Part shown: in pieces, positions 8,955 to 16,498 of the stretch
Layout: each line of letters opens with the position of its first letter
Position numbering within the stretch: the stretch's first letter is position 1
Position numbers and translations under genes: made by a program
Assembly: GCA_017882705.1 (NCBI GenBank)
Contig: JADGOZ010000003.1
Location: 1 to 56,780, forward strand
Length of the DNA: 56,780 nucleotides
Direction of reading: 5' to 3'
Origin: Candidatus Nanopelagicales bacterium
Lineage (GTDB): Bacteria > Actinomycetota > Actinomycetes > S36-B12 > CAIYMF01
The notes under the pieces: model-generated
Told to the model about the DNA's origin: nothing
Seen by the model: the letters and a program-made list of their open reading frames with translations, nothing else
The model's database searches: none

Positions 8955-9689
8955 TCAGGCGTTGACCTCGTCGAGGACGTCGGGGTCGGTGACGCCGCGT
9001 CGCCGGTCCCAGGCGGCGACGATCGCGGGGGCCAGGAGAACCGCGTACAGGTCGAACCAGCCGTAGCCGCCGGCGGCGATGCTCGGCGGGTTGCCCATCG
9101 GGACCCAGCCCAGGATCGTGTCGCGCGGCATCCAGGTCCAGACGCCCCAGGTCGTGCCGAGGATCTCGAGGTAGCTCACGACGACGAAGGCGCCGACGTA
9201 GAGCAGGGTCGAGCGGCCCCAGCGCAGGAACGCGAGCAGGCAGAGGTACCAGAAGAAGCCGAGCACGTCGTGCCGCGGCGAGAGCAGCAGCCCCCACAGC
9301 GCCCAGGCCGTCGCGGCGACGACGGCCGCGCGGACCGCGGTCGAGGAGTTCCGGCGTACGACGGGCAGACGGGCGAACGTGAAGGCCGCGAGGTAGATCA
9401 GGCCGTGGCCCGGGAAGACGTAGGCGGGCACGTGCTCGAGGCGGTAGACGTACACGCCGAGCCAGCCCGAGAAGACCAGCTCGATCACGGCGGCGATCGC
9501 GACCACGACGGCCGTCTGCGCGCGGACCAGCCGGCTCTCGTGCGACAGCCACCAGAGCAGGAGCGCCCACGTCATCGCGCCGAGCGCGAGCTGACCGGCG
9601 AGGGACGCGGACCTGTCGAGCCACAGGGTCGACGGGATCCACACGAGCGCGAGGCACAGTGCCTTCACGTCGGTCCAGCCCCGGGTCAC
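8955..9689 (-). CDS. multi-pass membrane protein, function unknown
   Basis: A 244-residue protein with about seven hydrophobic helices, for example VKALCLALVWIPSTLWL near residue 8, AVVVAIAAVIELVFSGWL near 62, and a C-terminal LYAVLLAPAIVAAW. Aromatic residues and short loops (HVPAYVFPGHG, WTWMPRDTILGW) recall uncharacterised actinobacterial membrane proteins. No enzymatic motif is recognised. The GTG at 9689 has no clear ribosome site; GACACT six bases before it may serve as a weak -10 for a leaderless message. Confidence 0.75.
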   Translation of the reverse strand: MTRGWTDVKALCLALVWIPSTLWLDRSASLAGQLALGAMTWALLLWWLSHESRLVRAQTAVVVAIAAVIELVFSGWLGVYVYRLEHVPAYVFPGHGLIYLAAFTFARLPVVRRNSSTAVRAAVVAATAWALWGLLLSPRHDVLGFFWYLCLLAFLRWGRSTLLYVGAFVVVSYLEILGTTWGVWTWMPRDTILGWVPMGNPPSIAAGGYGWFDLYAVLLAPAIVAAWDRRRGVTDPDVLDEVNA

Positions 9690-9799
9690 CGGGACAGTGT
9701 CCCCGATCCGGGCCCGTGAGGATTGTGCACTTGTGATTGACCTCGGCGCGCCACGCTGCCAAGGTTCGGGCCAGGATGGCGCCGACCCGAGGAGGACGC

Positions 9800-10189
9800 A
9801 TGCCCGCAGGAGACGTCGCGAGCGCGATGAGCACCGAGGTGCTGTCGGTCGGACCAGGACACACGCTGCGCCAGGTCGCGGTCGTCATGGCGACGGCCAA
9901 GGTCGGTTCGGCCGTGGTGCACGACACCGACGGCGCCGGCATCGGCATCATCACCGAGCGCGACATCCTGCGCTCGGTGGCCGCCGGAGAGGACCTCGAC
10001 GCCGAGACGGCCGGCGACCACCAGACCTCCGAGGTCGTGTTCGCCGCTCCGACGTGGACCCTCAACGAGGCGGCCGACGCGATGAAGCGCGGCGGCTTCC
10101 GCCACCTCGTCGTGCTGCATGACGGCCAGGTCGCCGGGATCATCTCGGTCCGCGACATCGTCAAGGTGTGGGGTCAGGACCGGTCCTGA
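9800..10189 (+). CDS. CBS-domain-pair protein
   Basis: A 129-residue protein made of two CBS motifs (about 6-62 and 74-126): AMSTEVLSVGPGHTLRQVA...GIGIITERDIL, then VFAAPTWTLNEAADAM...VAGIISVRDIV. Stand-alone CBS pairs bind adenine nucleotides and regulate partner proteins. I chose the ATG at 9800 because GAGGAGGA precedes it at ideal distance; an ATG at 9776 would add eight residues with a weaker site. It lies alone between two minus-strand genes. Confidence 0.88.
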   Translation: MPAGDVASAMSTEVLSVGPGHTLRQVAVVMATAKVGSAVVHDTDGAGIGIITERDILRSVAAGEDLDAETAGDHQTSEVVFAAPTWTLNEAADAMKRGGFRHLVVLHDGQVAGIISVRDIVKVWGQDRS

Positions 10190-10216
10190 CCGACGGCTGC
10201 CCCGCGAGCCGTACAC

Positions 10217-11596
10217 CTAGCCGCGCAGCCGTACCCGCATCGGCAGGCCGTCGGCGGGCCTGATCGTCACGAGCGGCACCGCCCGCGGCGGCGGTCCGAC
10301 CGGCTCGAGGTCCACCCGTGCCACCAACGACGCGAGCACGAGCGCTCCCTCGAGCAGCGCCATGTCGCGCCCGACGCACAGCCGCGGCCCCGCCCCGAAG
10401 GGCAGGTACGCCGACGACGCCACGACCTCGCGGCGCCGCAGGCCGTCCTCGCCGAGGAAGCGCGACGGGTCGAACCGCTCGGGGTCCGGCCACGCTGCGG
10501 AGTCACGATGGACGAGCCAGGGACTCATGATGATCAGTGCGTCAGCGGGCACGTCGACGCCGCCGAGCACGTCGGGGGCGAGCGAGCGCCGGGTGATGAC
10601 CCACGCCGGCGGGTAGAGGCGCAGCGTCTCGTCGAGCACCGCCGCCGTCCGAGGCAGCCGCGCGAGATCCGCGAAACCCGGTGAGCCGCCTGGGCAGACG
10701 GCGTCGACCTCGTCGCGCAGGCGGCCGAGCTCCTCGGGGTTCGTCGCGAGCAGGTGCCACGCCCAGGTCAGTGCGCTCGCCACCGTCTCGTGCCCCGCGA
10801 CGATGAAGGTCACCACCTGGTCGCGCACCTGCTGACGGGAGAGGTGCGAGCCGTCGTCGTCGTGCGCGGCGAGCAGCAGGTCGAGCATGTCGCGCGGCGG
10901 GCAGCCCTCGGGCAGCGGTCGCGTCGCACGGTCCGCGAGCATGGCGTCGACCGCCGCGTCGAGCTTCGCCACGGCGCGGCGCAGCACGACGTTGGTCGGT
11001 GTCGGGATCGCGACCGGAACGGGAAGCGGCGAGCGCGCCTTCCTCACCACGACGTCGAGCGCCGCGAGGGTGGCGTCGGCGAGCCGCTCCGCGTCACGGC
11101 TGAGGTCCGAGCCGAACAACGACGCGCCGACCACCTCCAGGGCGACGTGCATCATCGCCTCGTCGACGTCGACGACCTGTCCGTCGCTGCGTGCCCACCG
11201 TGCGAGCAGCCGGTCGATCGCGGTGCGCACGTGGCCGGCGACGAGCTCCAGCGACGCGCGGTGGAACGCCGGCTGGATCACGGGGCGCTGTCGGCGCCAG
11301 GCCTCCGTGTCGGCCGTCAGCAGGCCCTCGCCCGTCACGAGGGCGAGCGTCGTGTACTGCAGCGTGCGCTTGCCGTAGGCCTTCGCGTTGGTCACGAGGA
11401 CGCGGCGCACGGCGTCGGCGTCGGTCACGAGGTAGGTCGCGGGCACCGGGATCGGGAACTGCAGGACGTCGCCGTAGGACGCGCGCATCGCGGCGAGGAA
11501 GGCCAGCGGGTCGCGCCGGATCGCCCCGATGGACCTGAGCATGTCGCCGCCCGCCGGACCCGGCGCGGTGATGGGCGCAGGACGCGGGATCGGCAC
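10217..11596 (-). CDS. cytochrome P450 monooxygenase
   Basis: A 459-residue P450 with all core signatures: I-helix AGHET (267-271), K-helix ETLR (E323, R326), and haem loop FGAGPRLCVGRD with the axial Cys at 407. The proline-rich N-terminus and overall pattern resemble the CYP102/CYP4-like group of actinobacterial P450s acting on fatty acids or other hydrophobic substrates. No ferredoxin or reductase gene is adjacent, so redox partners must come from elsewhere. The start is GTG 11596, preceded by GAGGATCGAGGG. The substrate cannot be assigned. Confidence 0.92.
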   Translation of the reverse strand: MPIPRPAPITAPGPAGGDMLRSIGAIRRDPLAFLAAMRASYGDVLQFPIPVPATYLVTDADAVRRVLVTNAKAYGKRTLQYTTLALVTGEGLLTADTEAWRRQRPVIQPAFHRASLELVAGHVRTAIDRLLARWARSDGQVVDVDEAMMHVALEVVGASLFGSDLSRDAERLADATLAALDVVVRKARSPLPVPVAIPTPTNVVLRRAVAKLDAAVDAMLADRATRPLPEGCPPRDMLDLLLAAHDDDGSHLSRQQVRDQVVTFIVAGHETVASALTWAWHLLATNPEELGRLRDEVDAVCPGGSPGFADLARLPRTAAVLDETLRLYPPAWVITRRSLAPDVLGGVDVPADALIIMSPWLVHRDSAAWPDPERFDPSRFLGEDGLRRREVVASSAYLPFGAGPRLCVGRDMALLEGALVLASLVARVDLEPVGPPPRAVPLVTIRPADGLPMRVRLRG

Positions 11597-11621
11597 CCCT
11601 CGATCCTCTCAGCCCCGCCCC

Positions 11622-11665
11622 CTCATGACGTCCACGCGCCGCACAGGTCCCGCTCACGTCATGAG
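11622..11665. repeat. 10-bp inverted repeat in the gap between two minus-strand genes
   Basis: CTCATGACGT (11622-11631) and ACGTCATGAG (11656-11665) are perfect complements separated by 24 nt. The element lies upstream of the P450 gene and downstream of the GNAT-AAA gene, so it may be a terminator of the latter or an operator for the P450. Confidence 0.4.
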
Positions 11666-11679
11666 CATCGCGGCCTGCG

Positions 11680-12945
11680 TCAGAGGCGGGCGAGGTCCGC
11701 CACGTCGGCGTCGAAGAGCGCCTGCACCTCGTCGGTCACGGACGGGCGGGCGACCGCCAGCGCGGCGAGGTGGTCCTCCGTCGTCGGCCCGTCGCCGTCG
11801 GACCCGGCGTAGACCGCCCTCTCGAAGGACGCCTGCGACGCGACGCGCGCGACGTGGGCGATCTCCGCAGGCGTGAACGACGCGCTACGCCGGACGAGCG
11901 TCTCGACATCCACTCGCGAGGCGTCGACGTAGCGCGTCCAGATCGCCGACCGCGCAGCGTCGTCCGGCGTGCCGATCGGGATGACGTAGTCGAAGCGGCC
12001 GGGCCGCGTGAACGCCGGGTCGAGCGAGCGCAGGTCGTTCGTGGCGCAGACCAGCAGCCGCTGGTCGTGCTGACGGAACGCGGGCACCACCTTGAGAAGC
12101 TCGTTCGTGAGCCCGTGCATCGGACCGGTCGGGGCGTCGCCTCGCACCGACGCGATCTCCTCGACCTCGTCGATGAACACCAGCACCCGTTCGAGCCGGC
12201 GGACCTGCTCGAACGCGGTGCGCAGCGCCTGCGCGGGACCCGCGGGGTCGGCGAGCAGCGCGCTCGGGAGGATCTCGACGAACGGCCAGCCGAGCCGGCT
12301 CGCCATGGCCCGGGCGAACGACGTCTTGCCCGTGCCCGGCGGCCCGAACAGCACGATCGCGCGCGGCGGCTCCACACCGTGGCGTGCCGCGATCTCGGGG
12401 CGGTCGAGCGGCGCCACGACGCGACGCTCGATGAGGTCCTTCACGCGGTGCATGCCGGCGAGGTCGTCCCACAGCCGCGCGGGGAGGACGTGGCCGCCGA
12501 GGTCGGCGAGCACGTCGGCCTGCGCCGACTCCACCGACACGACCTTGTCGAAGTAGGCCACCGCCGGCCGACGCGTGAAGCCGGCGTTGGCGAGGCCGTC
12601 GGCGAGCTGCTCCTCCTCGGGCAGCACGTAGGACAGCACCCGTACCCGCTGGTCGTCGAGGGCGCGTTCGAGACCGAGCAGCAGGGCGGAGGCCATGCCC
12701 TGGCCGCGCCACTCCTCGGCGATGGCGAGGCGCACGACCCAGGCGCGGTCGCCCGACACGGTCGAGACGACGGCACCGACGACCTCGTCGTCGCGCTGGG
12801 CCACGACGGCCGGCTGGTCGACGCGCAGCGCGGCGATCACCTCCGCGAGGCCGAAGATGCTGCCTTGGTGGGCGCTCGTCGCGTCGAGCAGGCGGACGAG
12901 CGACTCGAGGTCGTCGTCGTGGTAGTCCCGGATGAACCAGCGCAT
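11680..12945 (-). CDS. GNAT acetyltransferase-AAA+ ATPase fusion protein
   Basis: A 421-residue two-domain protein. Residues 1-135 form a GNAT domain (acetyl-CoA motif EEWRGQGMASALLL, 78-90). Residues 165-421 form an AAA+ ATPase of the FtsH/proteasomal-ATPase type: Walker A GPPGTGKT (201-208), Walker B VFIDE (256-260), sensor-1 N303, Arg-finger region RPGRFD (314-319), and a helical lid (FTPAEIAHVARVA). The GNAT carries plausible acetyl-CoA residues and does not look decayed. I know no characterised member of this architecture. The start is chosen at ATG 12945; an upstream in-frame start would add 12 Arg-rich residues. Confidence 0.85.
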   Translation of the reverse strand: MRWFIRDYHDDDLESLVRLLDATSAHQGSIFGLAEVIAALRVDQPAVVAQRDDEVVGAVVSTVSGDRAWVVRLAIAEEWRGQGMASALLLGLERALDDQRVRVLSYVLPEEEQLADGLANAGFTRRPAVAYFDKVVSVESAQADVLADLGGHVLPARLWDDLAGMHRVKDLIERRVVAPLDRPEIAARHGVEPPRAIVLFGPPGTGKTSFARAMASRLGWPFVEILPSALLADPAGPAQALRTAFEQVRRLERVLVFIDEVEEIASVRGDAPTGPMHGLTNELLKVVPAFRQHDQRLLVCATNDLRSLDPAFTRPGRFDYVIPIGTPDDAARSAIWTRYVDASRVDVETLVRRSASFTPAEIAHVARVASQASFERAVYAGSDGDGPTTEDHLAALAVARPSVTDEVQALFDADVADLARL

Positions 12946-13002
12946 GCGACACGGTCCCGCACGCCGCCGGGCCCGGCGCACGCCGTTGCGGAGGTCTCCC
13001 GC

Positions 13003-13857
13003 CTAGCCACCCTCCGGCACGGCGCTTGCCCTGAGCCGCTCGGCACCGGAGTACACGTTGAGGTGCCCGTCGCGGACGAAGGCCGCCAGCGTGAGCCCGG
13101 CCTCGCGCGCCGTGTCGACCGAGAGCGACGTTGGGGCGGAGACCGCTGCCACCACCGGGATCCCGGCCATGGCTGCCTTCTGCACGATCTCGAAACCCGC
13201 GCGACCACTGACGACGAGAACGTCGGCGTGCAGGTCGTGCATGAGCGCGTGCCCCACGACCTTGTCGACCGCGTTGTGCCGGCCGACGTCCTCGCGCACC
13301 ACGAGGATCCCGCCGTCGGCCGTCGCGAGCGCAGCGCCGTGCAGCCCTCCGGTACGCCGGAACAGCACCTGCTTGTCGCGCATGGCGTCCGGAAGCGCTG
13401 CGAGGACGGCGACGTCCACCCGCACGTCGCTCCGCACGACGGGCATCGCGGCGAGCACGGCGTCGATCTGGTCGCGACCGCACAGACCGCAGGCGCTCGA
13501 CGGCGCGGACACGCGACCGAGGGTCGAGAGGTCGACCTCGGTCGAGTCGCGTACGACGACCGCGACGTCGCCCGTCGAGCCCGGGCCGCCCTCGCCGTCG
13601 CGGCAGGGGCGTACCCCTGCGAGGTCCGCGCGGGACCGCACGACGCCCTCGCCGACCGCGAGCCCCGCACCGAGCTCGAGGTCGTGGCCGGGAGTGCGCA
13701 TCGTGGAGCCGAGCAGACGCAGCTCGCCGCGGTGCTCGACGTGCACGTGCAGCGGCTCCTCCACGATCACGACGTCGCCGCGGGCGCCACCGCCGGGACC
13801 GCCGACCCGGTCGACGCGCACGCGAGCGACCGACGTGGTCCGGTCGACGCTGTCCAT
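13003..13857 (-). CDS. fdhD: formate dehydrogenase accessory sulfurtransferase FdhD
   Basis: A 284-residue FdhD-family protein, which passes sulfur from a cysteine desulfurase to the molybdenum cofactor of formate dehydrogenases. The catalytic CGLCG motif (C123, C126) is present, as are GLHGAALA, REDVGRHNAVDKV and VSGRAGFEIVQKA, which are hallmark segments. No formate dehydrogenase gene lies in the window. A TAGCGT -10 box at 13869-13864 is six bases upstream of the ATG, so the message is probably leaderless. The gene is divergent from the amine oxidase gene. Confidence 0.93.
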   Translation of the reverse strand: MDSVDRTTSVARVRVDRVGGPGGGARGDVVIVEEPLHVHVEHRGELRLLGSTMRTPGHDLELGAGLAVGEGVVRSRADLAGVRPCRDGEGGPGSTGDVAVVVRDSTEVDLSTLGRVSAPSSACGLCGRDQIDAVLAAMPVVRSDVRVDVAVLAALPDAMRDKQVLFRRTGGLHGAALATADGGILVVREDVGRHNAVDKVVGHALMHDLHADVLVVSGRAGFEIVQKAAMAGIPVVAAVSAPTSLSVDTAREAGLTLAAFVRDGHLNVYSGAERLRASAVPEGG

Positions 13858-13863
13858 GGCGCG

Positions 13864-13869
13864 ACGCTA
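13864..13869 (-). promoter_or_regulatory. -10 box of fdhD (leaderless)
   Basis: TAGCGT on the minus strand, six bases before the ATG at 13857. Confidence 0.45.
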
Positions 13870-13926
13870 CCTCCCGGACCCCGGGTCGGCTCCGCACGAC
13901 GGACCGGGATCTGGTCGGATGGCGTC

Positions 13927-15144
13927 ATGACGCGGGTGGCTGTGATCGGTGCGGGGTTCGCCGGGCTGGCGGCGGCGGTGGACCTCGTCGACGCCGGGGT
14001 CGATGTCGTGGTGCTCGAGGCGCGCGACCGGGTGGGCGGCCGGGTCTGGTCGCAGCCGCTGGACGGCCCGGGCGGCACCGGACCGGTGATCGAGCGTGGC
14101 GCCGAGTTCGTCCTCGCCGGCTACGACGTCATGCGGTCCTGGCTCGTCCGGTTCGGCCTGCGCCTCGTCGACACCGGCATGAGCTACTACGTGCGCGAGC
14201 CGCAGGGCGGCGGCGACGTCACCGTGACCGACATGCGCGACGCGGCGACCGCGCTCGCCGCAGCACCGCGCACCGACGGCGTGAGCGTCGCCGGGCTGCT
14301 GGCCGGCGTCGAGGTGCGTCCCGAGGTCGCCGAGGCGGTGCGCTCGAGGATCGAGGTGTCCTGCGCGTGGTCGGCCGACGACCTCGCGGCCGACGTCGTC
14401 GACCACGTCGCATCCTTCGCCGACCTGCCGAGCCACCGGGTCGAGGGTGGCAACCAGCAGCTCGCCGTCGCGATGGCCGGGCTGCTCGGCACACGGGTCC
14501 GCCTCGGCGTGGCCGTGCGCGAGATCGGGCACAGCCCGAAGGGCGTGCTGCTCGAGACGACGGCCGGCACCGACCTGTTCGACGCCGTGGTGATCACGGT
14601 GCCGCTCCCTGTGCTCTGCGAGCTGGAGATCACGCCGCCGCTCCCCTATGACAAGCGCCTCGCGCTGCACCGGCTCACCATGGGGCACGCGGCGAAGGCG
14701 CACGTCGGTCTGCGATCCGCTGCGCCGACGAGCGCCGTCCTGTCGGTGCCCGACCGCTTCTGGTGCTGGACCGCCGCCGGGCCCGACGGCGACGTGCTCC
14801 CGGTGCTCAACGGCTTCGCCGGCTCCCCCGCGGCGGTGGACGCCCTGACCGACGGCGACACGTGGGTGCAGCGGCTCGTCGCGCTGCGCGACGACCTCGA
14901 CCTCGACCCGGCCACCGCCGTGGTCACGACCTGGCACGACGACCCGTGGGCGCGCGGCGCCTACTCCGCCGACGGGCTCGCGGCGCAGCCCGGCGACGCC
15001 GAGCTCGTCGCTGCGCCGCACCACCGGCTCTTCGTCGCGGGAGAGCACACCGCGGGCGCGTGGAGCGGGCTGATGGAAGGAGCGCTCCGCAGCGGGTCTC
15101 GCGCCGCGCGGGAGGTGCTCGCAGCTCTCGGCGTACGCCGCTGA
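13927..15144 (+). CDS. flavin-containing amine oxidase
   Basis: A 405-residue FAD enzyme of the monoamine oxidase/phytoene desaturase fold. Visible motifs: dinucleotide-binding VIGAGFAGLAAAVDLVDAG (5-23) followed by VLEARDRVGGRVWS, the RGAEFV segment, and the C-terminal FAD loop LFVAGEHTAGAWSGLMEGALRSG. No signal peptide. It would oxidise an amine to an imine with release of peroxide; the substrate is unknown. ATG 13927 is the only start that fits the FAD motif distance. Confidence 0.88.
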   Translation: MTRVAVIGAGFAGLAAAVDLVDAGVDVVVLEARDRVGGRVWSQPLDGPGGTGPVIERGAEFVLAGYDVMRSWLVRFGLRLVDTGMSYYVREPQGGGDVTVTDMRDAATALAAAPRTDGVSVAGLLAGVEVRPEVAEAVRSRIEVSCAWSADDLAADVVDHVASFADLPSHRVEGGNQQLAVAMAGLLGTRVRLGVAVREIGHSPKGVLLETTAGTDLFDAVVITVPLPVLCELEITPPLPYDKRLALHRLTMGHAAKAHVGLRSAAPTSAVLSVPDRFWCWTAAGPDGDVLPVLNGFAGSPAAVDALTDGDTWVQRLVALRDDLDLDPATAVVTTWHDDPWARGAYSADGLAAQPGDAELVAAPHHRLFVAGEHTAGAWSGLMEGALRSGSRAAREVLAALGVRR

Positions 15145-15147
15145 CGC

Positions 15148-15196
15148 CGAGACGTGGCGTCAGCGGCGTGACACCTCGCGCTGACGCCGCGTCTCG
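15148..15196. terminator. long dyad between convergent genes, related to 8893-8942
   Basis: CGAGACGTGGCGTCAGCG (15148-15165) pairs with 15179-15196 over 18 bp with one mismatch. It starts just after the amine oxidase stop and ends just before the SRPBCC stop. The arm differs at one base from the 16-bp arm of the dyad at 8893-8942. Confidence 0.65.
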
Positions 15197-15197
15197 A

Positions 15198-15617
15198 CTA
15201 GCGCTCGCAGGCCGCCTTCAGGCCGTCGGCCTCCATCCGGAGGTACTTCGTGGTGATCCTGCGGGTCAGCCCCGCCACCATCGTCGATGTGGGGCCGTCG
15301 TACTCGATCGCGAGAGTGACGGAGGATCCGGACGACGTCGGGGTGATGGCGTGGAACGCCGTGAGGTCGGCGCCCATGGCCTTCGACGTCCAGGTGAAGG
15401 ACCGCACCGCGATGACCTCGGTGACCGTCCACGTGACCGGCGACAGCTTCGGCTGCACGACCCGGGCACGCGACCCGACGGCCAGCGGACCGGGAGGGTC
15501 GAGCTCGACGCTCGTCACCGACGCGGTCCACGTCGGCATCAGCAGGACCTCGCTCAGCACCGACCAGACGCGCTCGGGGCTCGCCGCGACGTCGACCGTG
15601 GTCTCGATCCTGCGCAC
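15198..15617 (-). CDS. SRPBCC (START/Bet v1-like) family protein
   Basis: A 139-residue protein of the polyketide-cyclase/dehydrase-like SRPBCC fold, with the usual opening RIETTVDVAASPERVWSVL and a central WTVTEV...FTWTS strand pair. These proteins bind hydrophobic ligands in a deep cavity. The start is GTG 15617, preceded by GGGAGGCGGAC. It follows the terminator of the sdh operon and is likely transcribed separately. Ligand unknown. Confidence 0.83.
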   Translation of the reverse strand: MRRIETTVDVAASPERVWSVLSEVLLMPTWTASVTSVELDPPGPLAVGSRARVVQPKLSPVTWTVTEVIAVRSFTWTSKAMGADLTAFHAITPTSSGSSVTLAIEYDGPTSTMVAGLTRRITTKYLRMEADGLKAACER

Positions 15618-15666
15618 TCGTCCGCCTCCCGTCGTGGTCCTACCGCTCCTCGCGGAGGATATGACA

Positions 15667-15696
15667 ACGGCACGGACCCGTTGGGGTCCGTGCCGT
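15667..15696 (-). terminator. terminator of the sdhCAB operon
   Basis: A perfect 13-bp inverted repeat, ACGGCACGGACCC / GGGTCCGTGCCGT, with GTTG loop, 16 bases after the sdhB stop; GTTGTCATAT follows on the minus strand. Confidence 0.8.
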
Positions 15697-15712
15697 GATC
15701 GTCGTGCTGCGC

Positions 15713-16498
15713 TCAACCCTTCGGGGTCTCCGGGGCCGGGGTGCGCGTGTCCTTGCTGCGGGAGAACAGGGAGGCGATCGAGAAGATCGGGTCGTAGCGC
15801 TTGTCGGCGACGCGCTCCTTGAGCGGGATGAGCGCGTTGTCGGTGATGTGGATGTGCTCGGGACACACCTCGGTGCAGCACTTGGTGATGTTGCAGTAGC
15901 CGAGGCCGTGGTCGTCGACGGCGACCTTGCGGCGGTCGACGGTGTCGAGCGGGTGCATGTCGAGCTCGGCGATGCGCATCAGGAAGCGCGGGCCGGAGAA
16001 CGTCGTCTTGTTCTCCTCGTGGTCACGCACCGCGTGGCACACGTTGTTGCACATGAAGCACTCGATGCACTTGCGGAACTCCTGCGAGCGCTCGACGTCG
16101 ACCTGCGCCATGCGGTAGTCGCCGGGCTCGAGGTCGGCCGGCGGCGCGAACGCGGGCACCATGCGGGCCTTCGTGTAGTTGTACGAGACGTCGGTGACGA
16201 GGTCGCGGATCACGGGGAACGTGCGCATGGGCGTGATCGTGATGACCTCGTCCTCGGTGAACGTGTTCATCCGGGTCATGCACATGAGCCGCGGCTTGCC
16301 GTTGACCTCGGCGCTGCACGAGCCGCACTTGCCCGCCTTGCAGTTCCACCGGACCGCGAGGTCGGGGGCCTGGGTGGCCTGGAGACGGTGCACGATGTCG
16401 AGGACGACCTCGCCCTCGTTCACGTCGACCTCGTAGTTCTGGAGGTCGCCGCTCTCGTCGTCCCCGCGCCAGACGCGGAACTTCGCCTTGTAGGTCAT
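15713..16498 (-). CDS. sdhB: succinate dehydrogenase/fumarate reductase iron-sulfur subunit
   Basis: A 261-residue subunit carrying electrons from the flavoprotein to the membrane. The [2Fe-2S] ligands are C53, C58, C61 and C73 (CKAGKCGSC...C). The later motifs CIECFMCNNVC and CCTEVCPE supply the [4Fe-4S] and [3Fe-4S] clusters. The ATG at 16498 overlaps the sdhA stop by four bases. The form matches the second SDH type of actinobacteria (Sdh1-like), whose three genes are ordered C-A-B as here. Confidence 0.95.
   Translation of the reverse strand: MTYKAKFRVWRGDDESGDLQNYEVDVNEGEVVLDIVHRLQATQAPDLAVRWNCKAGKCGSCSAEVNGKPRLMCMTRMNTFTEDEVITITPMRTFPVIRDLVTDVSYNYTKARMVPAFAPPADLEPGDYRMAQVDVERSQEFRKCIECFMCNNVCHAVRDHEENKTTFSGPRFLMRIAELDMHPLDTVDRRKVAVDDHGLGYCNITKCCTEVCPEHIHITDNALIPLKERVADKRYDPIFSIASLFSRSKDTRTPAPETPKG

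Noticed and set aside
10754-11812. A 352-codon plus-strand frame opposite the P450
   Set aside because: The P450 on the minus strand has all catalytic motifs; the opposite frame has only Arg/His-rich low-complexity sequence.
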